DNA of 64,000 bases from Citrobacter freundii (GCA_003243445.1 QFQQ01000020.1:31122-95121), one strand, 5' to 3'. Shown: positions 25,761 through 36,181, numbered from the stretch's first letter. Numbers and translations are program-made. The notes: generated by a model not told the origin, from the sequence alone.

Positions 25761-27164
25761 ATGTCTTCTTCTTCAAGATGGTCACGCCGTAATATTCTTA
25801 AAGCATTTGGGATCACAGTTGGTGGCACGTTCTTTCCGTTTTCTTTATGGGGCCGGAATGAAACGGGAGAAAGATTGATCCTGCCGGATAATCCTTCACA
25901 TCGCCCATTGGCAAAACCCGTTACCGCCATCACGCTTGGTGCAGGCGCGCGTGGAAATGTGTATGGTGATTACGCAGTAGAATATCCTGATCAGCTGGAT
26001 ATCGTCGGCGTGGCAGAACCAATTCCGCTTCGCAACGAGCGGTATGCAAAAAAGCACGCCATTACAGACGCCCATCGTTTTAAAACATGGGAAGACGTAT
26101 TCAAGGTTCCCAAATTTGCAGACGCCGTTATTATATCCACGCCCGATCAGCTTCATTACGGCCCTTGTATGGCAGCATTGAAAATGGGTTATAACGTGTT
26201 GCTGGAAAAGCCAATTTCTCCTTCTGAAAAAGAATGCCGTGATATTCTTGAGCTGACAAAAAAGACAGGAAAAGTCGTGGCCGTTTGCCACGTACTTCGC
26301 TATGCGCCTTATTTTATCAAACTGAGAGAGCTGATGCAAAGTGGCGAGATCGGCGAGATCATCAGCGTGCAGCATATGGAACCGATCGAACATACTCACA
26401 TGGCGCATTCGTATGTGAGAGGTAACTGGCACAATAGCAAAACAACCACACCGATCTTACTGGCCAAATCCTGTCATGATCTTGATATCATCAAATGGAT
26501 GGTGGGAAAGGAATCGGAAAGCATCCAGGCCTTCGGCGATCTGAAATGGTTCAAAAAAGAAAATGCTCCGGCTGGAAGCACTGAACGTTGTACAGACGGA
26601 TGTGCCATAGAAAAGACCTGCCCCTATTCCGCACTGAAACAATACTATCGTAAACGCCAGCGCACTTATGTGTTCGATCTTCCTGAGGATAAAGAGAAAC
26701 AGGGTGACGCGATCCTCAATTATCTGAAGACAACCAATTACGGCCGTTGCGTATACCGGATGGATAACGATCAATGCGATCATTATACTACCAACATTCT
26801 TTTCAAAAATAACATCACGGCCAGCTTCAACATGGAAGCCTTCACTCCCTGGGGCGGTCGCCGTACCCGGGTGATGGGAAGCATGGGCTTCATTGAAGGC
26901 GATATGAGCAAATTCACGATCTATGATTTCCGTACCGACCAGTCAAAAACCATCGAAAGCAAAGTGCTGGATGTAGAAAACTACAAAAACGAAGGGCATG
27001 GTGGCGGCGACTGGAGACTTGTCGCAGACTGGGTACAGGCCGTATCACAAAATAACCCCGGCCTGCTGACCTCCACCATTGATGCGTCCATTGAAAGTCA
27101 TATTATGTGCTTCATGGCTGAAGAAAGCAGGGCGAATAAAAAGGTAATGGATATTAAGATGTAG
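25761..27164 (+). CDS. Gfo/Idh/MocA-family oxidoreductase, Tat-exported
   Basis: A 467-residue NAD(P)-dependent oxidoreductase, likely acting on a sugar or sugar derivative. The N-terminus carries a twin-arginine signal (SRRNILKAFGITVGG, about residues 9-23), so the folded enzyme probably goes to the periplasm. The Rossmann part follows (ITLGAGARGNVYGDYA), then the conserved LLEKPISPSEKEC and VCHVLRYAPYF. A Cys-rich insert, ERCTDGCAIEKTCPYSALK, near residue 275 is found in a Bacteroidota subgroup of this family. It stands alone on this strand, and the heptamer repeat follows 7 bp after the stop. Confidence 0.9.
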   Translation: MSSSSRWSRRNILKAFGITVGGTFFPFSLWGRNETGERLILPDNPSHRPLAKPVTAITLGAGARGNVYGDYAVEYPDQLDIVGVAEPIPLRNERYAKKHAITDAHRFKTWEDVFKVPKFADAVIISTPDQLHYGPCMAALKMGYNVLLEKPISPSEKECRDILELTKKTGKVVAVCHVLRYAPYFIKLRELMQSGEIGEIISVQHMEPIEHTHMAHSYVRGNWHNSKTTTPILLAKSCHDLDIIKWMVGKESESIQAFGDLKWFKKENAPAGSTERCTDGCAIEKTCPYSALKQYYRKRQRTYVFDLPEDKEKQGDAILNYLKTTNYGRCVYRMDNDQCDHYTTNILFKNNITASFNMEAFTPWGGRRTRVMGSMGFIEGDMSKFTIYDFRTDQSKTIESKVLDVENYKNEGHGGGDWRLVADWVQAVSQNNPGLLTSTIDASIESHIMCFMAEESRANKKVMDIKM

Positions 27165-27170
27165 AGAAAA

Positions 27171-27391
27171 CGATGATCGGTGTTGGATATTCGATGGTCG
27201 ATGGTCGAGTATCAGTTCAGGTATCGAGAATATTTTGTGTAACTTGCGCCAAAAAAATCCATCGTCCATCGTCCATCGTCCATCGTCCATCGTCCATCGT
27301 CCATCGTCCATCGTCCATCGTCCATCGTCCATCGTCCATCGACCATCGACCATCGACCATCGACCATCGACCATCGACCATCGACCATCGA
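27171..27391. repeat. Inverted element with 19-copy CCATCGT/CCATCGA heptamer array
   Basis: Right side: 11 copies of CCATCGT then 8 copies of CCATCGA in unbroken 7-bp phase, 27259-27391 (133 bp). Left side: CGATGATCGGTGTTGGATAT and onward to TCGATGGTCGATGGTCGA at 27171-27208. Its reverse complement matches the CCATCGA end of the array. The array ends 2 bp from the stop codon of tamL. It is a direct-repeat array with no spacers, so it is not CRISPR. Lies between convergent genes. Confidence 0.93.
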
Positions 27392-27393
27392 CT

Positions 27394-29685
27394 CTAGAAC
27401 GGATAACCAATACCAATATTCAATATCAGATTATCTCTTCTCCATCTTGAGCTTCCAAAATCAATCTGATTCAGCACCCAACGTTCGCCATCCGGCAGGT
27501 ATGGCTTTCTCAGCGGGAACGCTACATCCAATCTTATTACCAGGAATGATGCATCAAAGCGCAGACCTACGCCGGCATCCACCGCGATCTCCTTTAAAAA
27601 ATTTCCGGTGAACTGCCCGCCGTCAAGAGAATCCTTGCTATACAACCACACATTACCGGCATCGACGAAGAGGGCGCCATGTACTATGCTGAATAATTTC
27701 GCTCGCAGCTCACTGTTCAACTCCAGTTTCATATCACCTGGACGATCCGGCAAAAATCCGCTTGCACTGATCGCCGGCGCGTAAGATCCGGGACCAACGG
27801 ACCGGCTTCTGAAACCGCGAAGACTGTTATTACCACCAGAAAAGAACTGCTTAACAAATGGCAGCGACTTGGAATTTCCATAAGGAACCGAAGCACCGAT
27901 CACAAGCCTGTTCACCCACACCTTCCATTTTGAAAGCTGCCAGTAATGACGGAAATCTGATTCAACCCTGATATACTGTGAGAATTGCGCACCAAAAATG
28001 GATTTCGGACTGCTTTCCTTTGCTCCGGTGATCAGGCCGATGATATTGCCCGACACATCCGCATTACCATTGAAATAGATGCCGGTCTTGTAAATATTAT
28101 CCTGCATCTCATTGTAATTATAATTGTAATTGGCGCCAAGAATGAACTGTTTCTCCACCGCTTTTGCAAGCGTAGGATATTTAACTACGCTATCCAGGTA
28201 TTCCTGGGACACATTGCCCGGCTGAACATAGGTGATAGAAATAGGATTAAAGGTCTGCTCATTCTTTATATCTGTTTTCCAGGTATATCCGAATGAACCC
28301 TGGAATGAATTCACCGAATACAATTTGTTCTTGATCAGTTTTTCAAAACCAATGGTGATATCTGTTCTTGGAACATAACCACCGGCATTTTTCCAGTTGA
28401 ACGGAGAAACAAATTTCGGAATCGACAACGCCGATTTCAAGCCCCAGCGGAACGTATTGTATCCTTTCAGCGTACCACCAACCTGCACCTCAAATCCTCC
28501 GGTCGCATCGATGGAAAGCAATTCACCACCGTGAAAAGTATTTCGTTTCCGCCAGCCTACGGTAACAGACGAACCCGTCAGGTTATTTGATTTAGTACTG
28601 CCATTCACCTCGCCGCGAAGCGACTGCCGCTGCATCGGGCTTAGATAATAATAGGCGTTCAGTTTTGCAGAATCGCCAGGCACTGGTTCCAGCCTGTTCC
28701 TTACAAAGCGGAACAGATTCAGATTCACCAGCCTGCTGATGGTAGCGTTGTGATCCCTGCGATTGTATAATTCACCAGGTTTGAACTGCATCGCGTCCTC
28801 AAAAATGCGCGGTTTGTATTGTCCGTTACGATCAAGAAGGAAATACCCGTTGTAATAGAACATATCTTTCTTACTGGTATCCACAGCAGAAGTTGCATTC
28901 TGCCTGAATACAGGAAAAATGAAAACATCATTTATGGTATACGCATACAGCAATTCGGGTTTGATACCCGGTTTCAGCTTTACCTTAAGATCTACTGAAT
29001 TATCACCAACCGTTGTATCAGTCTGTATAATAAGAAACTCAGGATCGAAATAATAGTAGCCTTTTTCTTTTAAGATGCCGTCTATGCGCACGCGTTCATC
29101 TTTGATCACAGCAAGATCAAAAGGCTGACCTGTTCTCAAAAAAGATGTTGAACTATCTTCTGCAATCGCCTTTTGTATAATATTCGACGTATCAAAGATC
29201 ACATTCCGGATATAATATCTTTCACCTGTTTGCACGGAATATTTGGCCTCAGCCTTTTTGTTCTTTACAACAGTATCTCCCTGCACTTGCGCCTGGAAAA
29301 AGCCTGTATTCTCCAGCGTGTTCTGTAAAACCTTTATGTTCCTTTCAAGATTGACATCACTTAAAAGAACAGGAGGCTCACCAACTTTATTCTTCAGCCA
29401 GCCACGCAAAGAGTTTTCCTTTTTTGGGTTGCCGGCAAGATTATACATCGATAATTTAAACCGCATGCCCAGGATCTTCTTATTGGGTTTTGGCCTTGTG
29501 AGAGATTGCAATTCTCCTTCAAGATTCTTCTTTTCTTTATTCTTCAGCGATGTGCTGTCGATCTTCACAGAAGATCCTGTAAACAGCGCGTCACCCGGAG
29601 GAAGCTTCTTCAGGTTATTGCACGATACAGTGATGAATGCACAAACAATGATACAGCAGGTATATATAGCGATACGAAACTTCAT
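27394..29685 (-). CDS. tamL: TamA-like outer-membrane assembly protein, lipoprotein variant (TamL)
   Basis: A 763-residue Omp85-family protein. A signal with lipobox FITVSC (Cys about residue 22) marks it as a lipoprotein, the form called TamL in Bacteroidota. POTRA-like domains occupy about residues 30-330 (QTGERYYIRNVIFD, KEKGYYYFDPEFL, GELYNRRDHNATISRLVNLNLFRFV). A 16-strand type barrel ends the protein, including the conserved FSGGNNSLRGFRSRSVGPGSY (about residue 610) and a terminal Phe. It works with TamB in moving proteins or lipids to the outer membrane. It lies 9 bp downstream of tamB in the same operon. Confidence 0.92.
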   Translation of the reverse strand: MKFRIAIYTCCIIVCAFITVSCNNLKKLPPGDALFTGSSVKIDSTSLKNKEKKNLEGELQSLTRPKPNKKILGMRFKLSMYNLAGNPKKENSLRGWLKNKVGEPPVLLSDVNLERNIKVLQNTLENTGFFQAQVQGDTVVKNKKAEAKYSVQTGERYYIRNVIFDTSNIIQKAIAEDSSTSFLRTGQPFDLAVIKDERVRIDGILKEKGYYYFDPEFLIIQTDTTVGDNSVDLKVKLKPGIKPELLYAYTINDVFIFPVFRQNATSAVDTSKKDMFYYNGYFLLDRNGQYKPRIFEDAMQFKPGELYNRRDHNATISRLVNLNLFRFVRNRLEPVPGDSAKLNAYYYLSPMQRQSLRGEVNGSTKSNNLTGSSVTVGWRKRNTFHGGELLSIDATGGFEVQVGGTLKGYNTFRWGLKSALSIPKFVSPFNWKNAGGYVPRTDITIGFEKLIKNKLYSVNSFQGSFGYTWKTDIKNEQTFNPISITYVQPGNVSQEYLDSVVKYPTLAKAVEKQFILGANYNYNYNEMQDNIYKTGIYFNGNADVSGNIIGLITGAKESSPKSIFGAQFSQYIRVESDFRHYWQLSKWKVWVNRLVIGASVPYGNSKSLPFVKQFFSGGNNSLRGFRSRSVGPGSYAPAISASGFLPDRPGDMKLELNSELRAKLFSIVHGALFVDAGNVWLYSKDSLDGGQFTGNFLKEIAVDAGVGLRFDASFLVIRLDVAFPLRKPYLPDGERWVLNQIDFGSSRWRRDNLILNIGIGYPF

Positions 29686-29694
29686 GCAGCTGGT

Positions 29695-32600
29695 TTATTC
29701 TGATCCGGATTCTGGTTTACGCGCGGGAGGAACAGGTGCCGACGTATCTTTCTTTTCACCTTCCTGGCCTTGCTGCTCGCGAAGCCTTTCCTGTCTGCGT
29801 CTTTCCCGCTCCGCTTCCCTTTTCTTTTTGCTTTGAAATATCTGTTTGAATCTGTTATAATCAACAGTGATAATAAAACCAACGCCGGTTTCCGTTACAT
29901 ACCCATCTATCACGCCCTGGTAATCGTTGTTCACATACGCTCTCAATTTATACCTTCCATCCGAACTCAGGGCATAATTGACAGACACATTACCTCCGAT
30001 CATGGAAGAGTTGTTAGATGCCTGCGGACCTTCCAGCGTGATATCACTACCTACTGTAACGGTCAGCCTGTCATTCAACAAACGTTTTGAAACACCAACG
30101 TTCAAATCCGTTCTATTCTCTCTTTTTCCGCTTGTGTAATCGTCTGTCGCGTCGATACCAAAATTGATATCCACCCCTTCGATCAACCCTTCAGCCAGTC
30201 GATTGAGCTGATCTGCCATCAGTGCACTTACACTTTGTCTCACAAGAGAACTTGTTCCACCGCCGCCGCCCGAGGATAACGCAAACGGGTTTTCCGGAAC
30301 AAACCTGTTCATCAGCAGGAGGGAGAATACCTGTTTATTCATTTCACCTGGTTGCTGGCGTAATGATTCAAGCTGTGTTCTTGACAGCGTCACTACGTCT
30401 CCCTGCACACCATATTGACGGTTGTCCGGTAATGTAATATCAAAACTGATCTGGGGTTTCATCAGTTGACCCTGCATTTTCAGCAGTACGTCAAAAGGGA
30501 TCCGCTGGAGATATTTGTTCCGGGTGCCTTCGTCATCACCGGCCAGCGATCCTTTCACAAGATCAAGTGGTGCCGCTTTGGTAGTATAAACTGCGGTAAT
30601 GTCCACATTTGCACTGGTAGGCTCGCCTTCCCAGGTGATCTTGCTTCCCTGTTGAATATCAAATTTGCGCTTGAGCATATTGAATGAAAGCTGGTAGCTT
30701 CCTTCGCTCACTTCATACACGCCGGTCATATTGATCTTTCCACTCGGATCGATCCCTGCGTTCAGATCAGCTTCACCTTTTACATTCAGCAGATCACCAT
30801 TCGCTTCATCGATCACCAGAGAAAAATCCGCAGCTTTATCAACCTGGATATTCAGCGAAATATCCATTCCCGTGTATTGCGACTGATTTAATGTATCCAA
30901 GGCAACAAGGAACAGCGAGTCATTGACCGGTGCATCAAAATCAACAAACTCAATGATTCCTTCCCTGTTAACGACTCCCGGATCCGGTTGCGGCAATACG
31001 ATGGTCATTTTTGTTTTATCGTTTACCGCAAGTCTTCCGTCCACTTTTGGAGCTTTATCTGTGCCTGTTACTTTAAGATTTGTATTGAAATAAAGCTGAC
31101 CATAAAAAAGCTTGTTATCTTTCTTTGTACTGTTTAACGCACGGAAATTATTTGCCTGCACATCAAGATTAAATGCAAAATTTGTATAGTCTGTTGTATT
31201 TACTGTTCCGTCCAACGTCAACGGATTGCCTGCGGAATCTTTCACCTGGAACTTATTGAAACGGAGACCTTGTTCTGTCAGTTCCAGTTTTTCGTCCTCG
31301 ATATTGAAATAGTTATTCAGCATCGCCACGTTCATGCCGGCTTGCCTGAAGTTCAGCGCACCGGTTACACGAGGTTTGGCCGTGGTGCCGGCTACTTTGA
31401 AACGCCCGTCGATTCCACCCTTTGTATCCCTGATCATTCCATTGGAAAGAATCTCGGCAGTTTTAAGAGGTAATTGCTTCAGATCAATGTCAGCATCGAT
31501 CGTGGATGCTTTTACGTTGTAGTTGCCTTCCAGATTCACGTCATTTCCTTTGCCGCTGAGCACAACGTTTGCCTGGTAAACATCGGGATTGTGGTTGTTG
31601 ACTTTTACATCGATATTGCCAAGCGTATCTCCATGGAAGCTGAAATCACGAATGTTCAGATCGCCGGTAAACAATGGCTGTGTGGTGAGATTTTGCAGAT
31701 CAACATCACCATTCAGCAATCCATCCACCATCGAAGAGTCAGACATTACCATGGCAGTGAACGTTCCCACTTTGATATTATCAAACTTAACTTTTAAAGG
31801 AGCCTGAGGCGAAGGCGTCGCACTATTGATGCTCAACTGCTGTCCCGATCTGCTCAAGGTAAAATCCGTTGCATAAAAACCACCATTGGAGGTTACAACG
31901 ATTTTATTATCCCTGCCTACCTCCCATTTATCATAATTCAACAACAGATCATCCGGTTTCAATGAAAAGACAAGATCACCGTTTTGTGACTGTTGCAATT
32001 GGCCGCCAACGGTGTATTTGTCTTTAACCGCCTTATCCCTGATAGCAAGATCAAAGTCAATAATATTATTTGCAATTGTTGCCGTAAGCAAGGTGCTATC
32101 GAGTAAGATACTGCTGCCGCTTTTGATCTGTTGCGCAGCAAGTTTTACTACGAGCCCCGAATCACGCGTGTTCATATCAACACGAAGATTGCTGATATGA
32201 TTAGCGCTGATCAAGATCTCGTCCGATTTTAACATTGCCTGTGCTTCCTGCTGTGAAGAGAACCTTGCATCCAGCGCAGTTCCTTTGATCCTTTCTAGGC
32301 CCGGCACCAGCGAGTGCAGCAGCGGCTTATCCAACACGTATGCCTGTAATTTGAAATCATACGGATCCGGTTGTTTTGCTGCCTTTGCCAAACCCATTGA
32401 ATAATACTTATCAATGGTCTGCATGAACACATCACCAAGCTGTGTTAATTTATATTGTCCATCGATGCGGGCATAAAACACATCGCTATTGAGCTGGAGA
32501 TAATTTCCTGCTTCAGCTTTGCCTGCCATCAGTTGCACCGTATCAATTTGTATGCGGCGTTCGCCCTGTACGAGCACGGATTCTGTTACAAACAATTTAC

Positions 32601-34854
32601 CATCCAGGTCATCAGGATCTACTTTTGCAAAATCAGCATTGAGCTTGCCATGATAAGTCAGCACATCGGGTGTAAGGTGAAGTTGTTGCGCTTTGATGCT
32701 GTCCACCATTAACTCCACTTTCAGATCAGATGGATAATCAGATGCAAGATTGGCTGAAGCATCCATTGTGAAATGGATATTCGGATCTTCCATGCCTGCT
32801 TTTGCTGTCAGTTGCTGGCTGGCAATAGCAGCATCGAGTGTAAGATCTTTATAGGTATACTTTTTATATGTTGCGGAATGAACAATGCCCTTGATGGTGG
32901 CATTCGCAGTCTTCATATCATACCCTTTGCCTTTTGCAGTAACGGATACACTCAGCGGTCCATACATCGTATCTTTCAAAAATGCATTCAGGTTCAAAGA
33001 TGATGCGCGCAACACAAGATCATAACGGGCGCGTTGTGCATTGCTGTATTCGCTCAACAAACCTTTCACGGATACATTTCCCATGTCTGTTACGAGCAAC
33101 AGATCTGTATTCATTGTTGAACCATTACCCCTGATCGTTCCTGCGAGGTTCATGCTGTTGGGCAGATTGATATTTGGAGGCAATGTTCCTTTTGGCAGGA
33201 ATGACATGATATCCCTGCGGCTGCTGCGCAATTCACGGATCGCGAGATTTGCCTGGATCCTGTTTGCGTCAGGCAGGCCTGTCAGTCTTCCTGCCACATC
33301 CACGCGTGTATCGGCAAGACCAGCAATGCGTAAACGTTCTATCCGGAGATCAGCAACCCGGCCATCAATTTTTCCGTCGATATACCAGGTAGCTGCAGGT
33401 GAAGCGAACGCAGGCTGGTTGCGCAGGGTTGGGACGAATGTGAGAATGTCTTTTACCTGGATCCTGCTTCCTTCAATATCCGCATCGATCTGCAGGTTCC
33501 CGATATCGCTTGCAAGCGATTCGATGGATGCATAACGGATCCCGATCTCTTTTTTTATCTCTGTGCCGGGCGTTTTGAGATAAAGGTCCCTGATATATGC
33601 CTGGTTACCGGTGTAAAGAAAGTCTGCATTCAGCTGATCAAGTTCAAATCCGCTTTGCTCTTTGAGGGAAGCCTTTGCAATGGCGCCGGCTACAGAATCA
33701 TTGGTGAACACAAACCGGTTGACTGCCAGTTCAGGTATTGCCGCATTCAGGTGAAGATAATCCATGCCATATGATTGACGTGGCGCGTTATCGTCATCAA
33801 ACTTAAGGGCAACCTGTTCCAGGTTAAGTGAATTGACGGCAAAACGGATCGGTTGTGATGACGCTGTGTCCGGGCTTGTATTCTTTCCTTTAGCCTGTGG
33901 ATTTGCCAGCGTCTTTTTGCCAAGTTGTATGGATGCTTTCGTTTGCTGCAATAAAATATCTCCGAGATCAAAATTGATATTGGCGAGATCCAGTTTCTTT
34001 GGTTTGATGTTGATCTTTCCGGCGTTCACAGATGCAAACATCGCGTTCACGCTATCAGTATAATTGACATCGGTTTTTTTAAGATCAATTTCGGTGAATT
34101 CGAGTTGCAATACCGGTCCGGTGGAATCCGCATTTTCCCTTTTCACTTCTTCGATCTCCTCTTTAGGAATGATCACCAGCGGCGTTGTCTGGATCACCTT
34201 TGCCGAAAGTTCTTCCACGCTGGTGCGCGGAATAATAAAATGCATTTTATCGAGGTCAAATTTCTCTATCCGTGTAAAAAAGTGACCCAGGCCGGTTTCC
34301 ACATCATTCCCGCTCACAATGTCTTTATATACGAACCTGATATTATTCAATTCAACGGAGCCGATATCTATGGGCATGCCGGCGGATGTGTCCGTCGTAG
34401 CTACAGAGTCCGGGGAGCTGGCGCCAAATGCATCAGCGATGAACTGGAAGTTGAAAGTTGTGTCGGGCAATTGACGTTTGATCTTCGCGGTTGCATTCTC
34501 CAGCAGCACGCTATTGATCTGAAGTTTTTTATCTCCAAACAGCAATTTCCGGAAGCTCATGTTTACGCGCAGTTTTCCTGCGAACAGGAGGGTATCCTTT
34601 GCCTGGTCTTCAAGGTATATATCATCGACCGCGATCTTTCCTGAAAGCGTGATAAAGAGGCGCCCGATCTCTACGCGGGTATGCAGCTTATTTTCGAGAT
34701 AAGTAGTTGCTTTATTTGTAATAAAACGTTGAACCGGAGGCGTAAGGATAAGTAGGAAAACGACAACAATGAGCAAAAAAATCCACATGACAGTCTTCAG
34801 GACTATCCGCAGAATACGTTTTCCGATACTTTTTTTCTTTGGTGCTTGCTCCAT
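29695..34854 (-). CDS. tamB: TamB-family inner-membrane-anchored translocation protein
   Basis: A 1719-residue protein with one N-terminal membrane helix (about residues 12-32, VMWIFLLIVVVFLLILTP). A very long beta-rich periplasmic body follows, of AsmA/TamB type (repeated strands such as LNNIRFVYKDIVSG, VDGLLNGDVDLQNL, VTGALNFRQAGMNV). The C-terminal TamB/DUF490 domain is at about 1300-1690 (FDIQQGSKITWEGEP, SLLLMNRFVP). Such proteins bridge the periplasm as a hydrophobic groove and partner with TamA/TamL. The gene precedes tamL by 9 bp. The C-terminus is very charged (EAERERRRQERLREQQGQEG). Confidence 0.94.
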   Translation of the reverse strand: MEQAPKKKSIGKRILRIVLKTVMWIFLLIVVVFLLILTPPVQRFITNKATTYLENKLHTRVEIGRLFITLSGKIAVDDIYLEDQAKDTLLFAGKLRVNMSFRKLLFGDKKLQINSVLLENATAKIKRQLPDTTFNFQFIADAFGASSPDSVATTDTSAGMPIDIGSVELNNIRFVYKDIVSGNDVETGLGHFFTRIEKFDLDKMHFIIPRTSVEELSAKVIQTTPLVIIPKEEIEEVKRENADSTGPVLQLEFTEIDLKKTDVNYTDSVNAMFASVNAGKINIKPKKLDLANINFDLGDILLQQTKASIQLGKKTLANPQAKGKNTSPDTASSQPIRFAVNSLNLEQVALKFDDDNAPRQSYGMDYLHLNAAIPELAVNRFVFTNDSVAGAIAKASLKEQSGFELDQLNADFLYTGNQAYIRDLYLKTPGTEIKKEIGIRYASIESLASDIGNLQIDADIEGSRIQVKDILTFVPTLRNQPAFASPAATWYIDGKIDGRVADLRIERLRIAGLADTRVDVAGRLTGLPDANRIQANLAIRELRSSRRDIMSFLPKGTLPPNINLPNSMNLAGTIRGNGSTMNTDLLLVTDMGNVSVKGLLSEYSNAQRARYDLVLRASSLNLNAFLKDTMYGPLSVSVTAKGKGYDMKTANATIKGIVHSATYKKYTYKDLTLDAAIASQQLTAKAGMEDPNIHFTMDASANLASDYPSDLKVELMVDSIKAQQLHLTPDVLTYHGKLNADFAKVDPDDLDGKLFVTESVLVQGERRIQIDTVQLMAGKAEAGNYLQLNSDVFYARIDGQYKLTQLGDVFMQTIDKYYSMGLAKAAKQPDPYDFKLQAYVLDKPLLHSLVPGLERIKGTALDARFSSQQEAQAMLKSDEILISANHISNLRVDMNTRDSGLVVKLAAQQIKSGSSILLDSTLLTATIANNIIDFDLAIRDKAVKDKYTVGGQLQQSQNGDLVFSLKPDDLLLNYDKWEVGRDNKIVVTSNGGFYATDFTLSRSGQQLSINSATPSPQAPLKVKFDNIKVGTFTAMVMSDSSMVDGLLNGDVDLQNLTTQPLFTGDLNIRDFSFHGDTLGNIDVKVNNHNPDVYQANVVLSGKGNDVNLEGNYNVKASTIDADIDLKQLPLKTAEILSNGMIRDTKGGIDGRFKVAGTTAKPRVTGALNFRQAGMNVAMLNNYFNIEDEKLELTEQGLRFNKFQVKDSAGNPLTLDGTVNTTDYTNFAFNLDVQANNFRALNSTKKDNKLFYGQLYFNTNLKVTGTDKAPKVDGRLAVNDKTKMTIVLPQPDPGVVNREGIIEFVDFDAPVNDSLFLVALDTLNQSQYTGMDISLNIQVDKAADFSLVIDEANGDLLNVKGEADLNAGIDPSGKINMTGVYEVSEGSYQLSFNMLKRKFDIQQGSKITWEGEPTSANVDITAVYTTKAAPLDLVKGSLAGDDEGTRNKYLQRIPFDVLLKMQGQLMKPQISFDITLPDNRQYGVQGDVVTLSRTQLESLRQQPGEMNKQVFSLLLMNRFVPENPFALSSGGGGGTSSLVRQSVSALMADQLNRLAEGLIEGVDINFGIDATDDYTSGKRENRTDLNVGVSKRLLNDRLTVTVGSDITLEGPQASNNSSMIGGNVSVNYALSSDGRYKLRAYVNNDYQGVIDGYVTETGVGFIITVDYNRFKQIFQSKKKREAERERRRQERLREQQGQEGEKKDTSAPVPPARKPESGSE

Positions 34855-34946
34855 TCTAGATACTTATCCGGGATTCAAAAGAGGTATAGTGCAACTTAGA
34901 AAATATCGTGCTAGATGTCTTCAATTTGAAAGTCCCTTATTATTCC

Positions 34947-35081
34947 CGATGATCGATGGATGGTCGATGGTCGAAGTCCGGACTTCAATGACAGCAATTT
35001 TCTCCGGTTTGCAAATAAAAGGCCCGGGCATTGCGAATGACCATTGACCATCCAACATCGACCATCGATCATCGGCCATCG
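34947..35081. repeat. Inverted-repeat element, GATGGTC words, divergent region
   Basis: Left arm CGATGATCGATGGATGGTCG and onward (34947-34972) pairs with the reverse complement of 35035-35081. A separate palindrome, GAAGTCCGGACTTC, lies at 34973-34986; part of it (GGACTTC) also follows the left arm of the element at 2540. It lies between the divergent tamB and FabH-like genes, so it cannot be a terminator for both. Confidence 0.8.
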
Positions 35082-35128
35082 CCTCCGCAACAGTTGCAAA
35101 TTCTTCCTAAATTGCCAAAAACATTGCT

Positions 35129-36178
35129 ATGCCCCGTACAAAGATTGCAGGAATTGGGATGTATGTTCCGGAAAATGTAGTAAAAAATGATGATTTGCGC
35201 CAGGTGATGGATACAAATGACGCATGGATACAGGAACGGACCGGGATAAAGGAGAGGAGATACGCAACACGGTTTGAGGAGACTACCTCAACCATGGGTG
35301 CCGAAGCCGCCAAACTTGCGATGGAAAGAGCGGGAATCACCGCAGCAGATGTTGATTTTCTCATTTTTGCTACGCTGAGCCCTGATTATTTCTTTCCGGG
35401 ATGTGGTGTTTTAGTACAACGGATGCTTGGAATGAAAGAGATCGGTGCGCTGGATATACGCAATCAGTGCAGTGGCTTTATATATGGTCTCAGCATTGCC
35501 GACCAGTTTATTAAGACCGGTATGTACAAAAATATCCTGCTGATCGGTTCGGAAACACACTCATATGCGCTTGATTTCACCACACGCGGCCGGAATGTAT
35601 CGGTGATTTTTGGCGATGGCGCGGGCGCAGTGGTGCTGCAACCGACAGAAAAAGACAATCAGGGGATCCTGAGCACACATCTCCATAGTGATGGCAGCGA
35701 CGCAGAGCTGTTAAGCATGCCGAATCCGGGTTTTCATGGAGGGAAATTCTGGAAGGATAAACAGCCTTCGCAGCCCGATCAGCCATTCGGGGGGATGTTT
35801 ATCACCAAAGAATTACTGGAAAAAGACGATCTGTATCCGAATATGGACGGCCCGGCAGTGTTTAAAAAAGCCATAGTGAAGTTCCCTGAAGTGATCATGG
35901 AAGCGTTGAATGAGAACGGCCTGAAATCAACCGATATTGATATGCTGATCCCGCACCAGGCAAATCTGCGGATCGCACAGCATATCCAACATGAATTGAA
36001 GCTGAAAGATCACCAGGTACATAATAATATACAGAAGTATGGAAATACTACCGCCGCTTCTGTGCCCATCGCACTCTGTGAGGCCTGGGAACAGGGCAGG
36101 ATCCAGGAAGGAAACCTCGTTTGCCTTGCGGCATTTGGCAGTGGCTTCACATGGGGTAGCGCTTTATTGAGATGGTAA
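35129..36178 (+). CDS. 3-oxoacyl-ACP synthase III-like enzyme
   Basis: A 349-residue thiolase-fold condensing enzyme of the FabH group. The catalytic Cys is in IRNQCSGFIYGLSIADQ (about residue 112), the His in IPHQANLRIAQHI and the Asn in KYGNTTAASVPIAL. It is longer than ordinary FabH by about 20 residues, with an insert around KFWKDKQPSQPDQPFGGMFI. It may start fatty acid chains or make a special beta-ketoacyl product; the frame alone does not decide. A lipid kinase gene follows 18 bp later and has its own promoter box. Confidence 0.88.
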   Translation: MPRTKIAGIGMYVPENVVKNDDLRQVMDTNDAWIQERTGIKERRYATRFEETTSTMGAEAAKLAMERAGITAADVDFLIFATLSPDYFFPGCGVLVQRMLGMKEIGALDIRNQCSGFIYGLSIADQFIKTGMYKNILLIGSETHSYALDFTTRGRNVSVIFGDGAGAVVLQPTEKDNQGILSTHLHSDGSDAELLSMPNPGFHGGKFWKDKQPSQPDQPFGGMFITKELLEKDDLYPNMDGPAVFKKAIVKFPEVIMEALNENGLKSTDIDMLIPHQANLRIAQHIQHELKLKDHQVHNNIQKYGNTTAASVPIALCEAWEQGRIQEGNLVCLAAFGSGFTWGSALLRW

Positions 36179-36181
36179 TCT

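Noticed and set aside
27259..27391. Heptamer array as a CRISPR array
   Set aside because: The 7-bp units follow each other without spacers, and no cas genes are near.
27173..27450. Frames with HRPSSIV repeats over the heptamer array
   Set aside because: Pure translation of CCATCGT units.
34105..34644. 179-codon plus-strand frame inside tamB
   Set aside because: Antisense shadow of a well-supported gene; no domain likeness.
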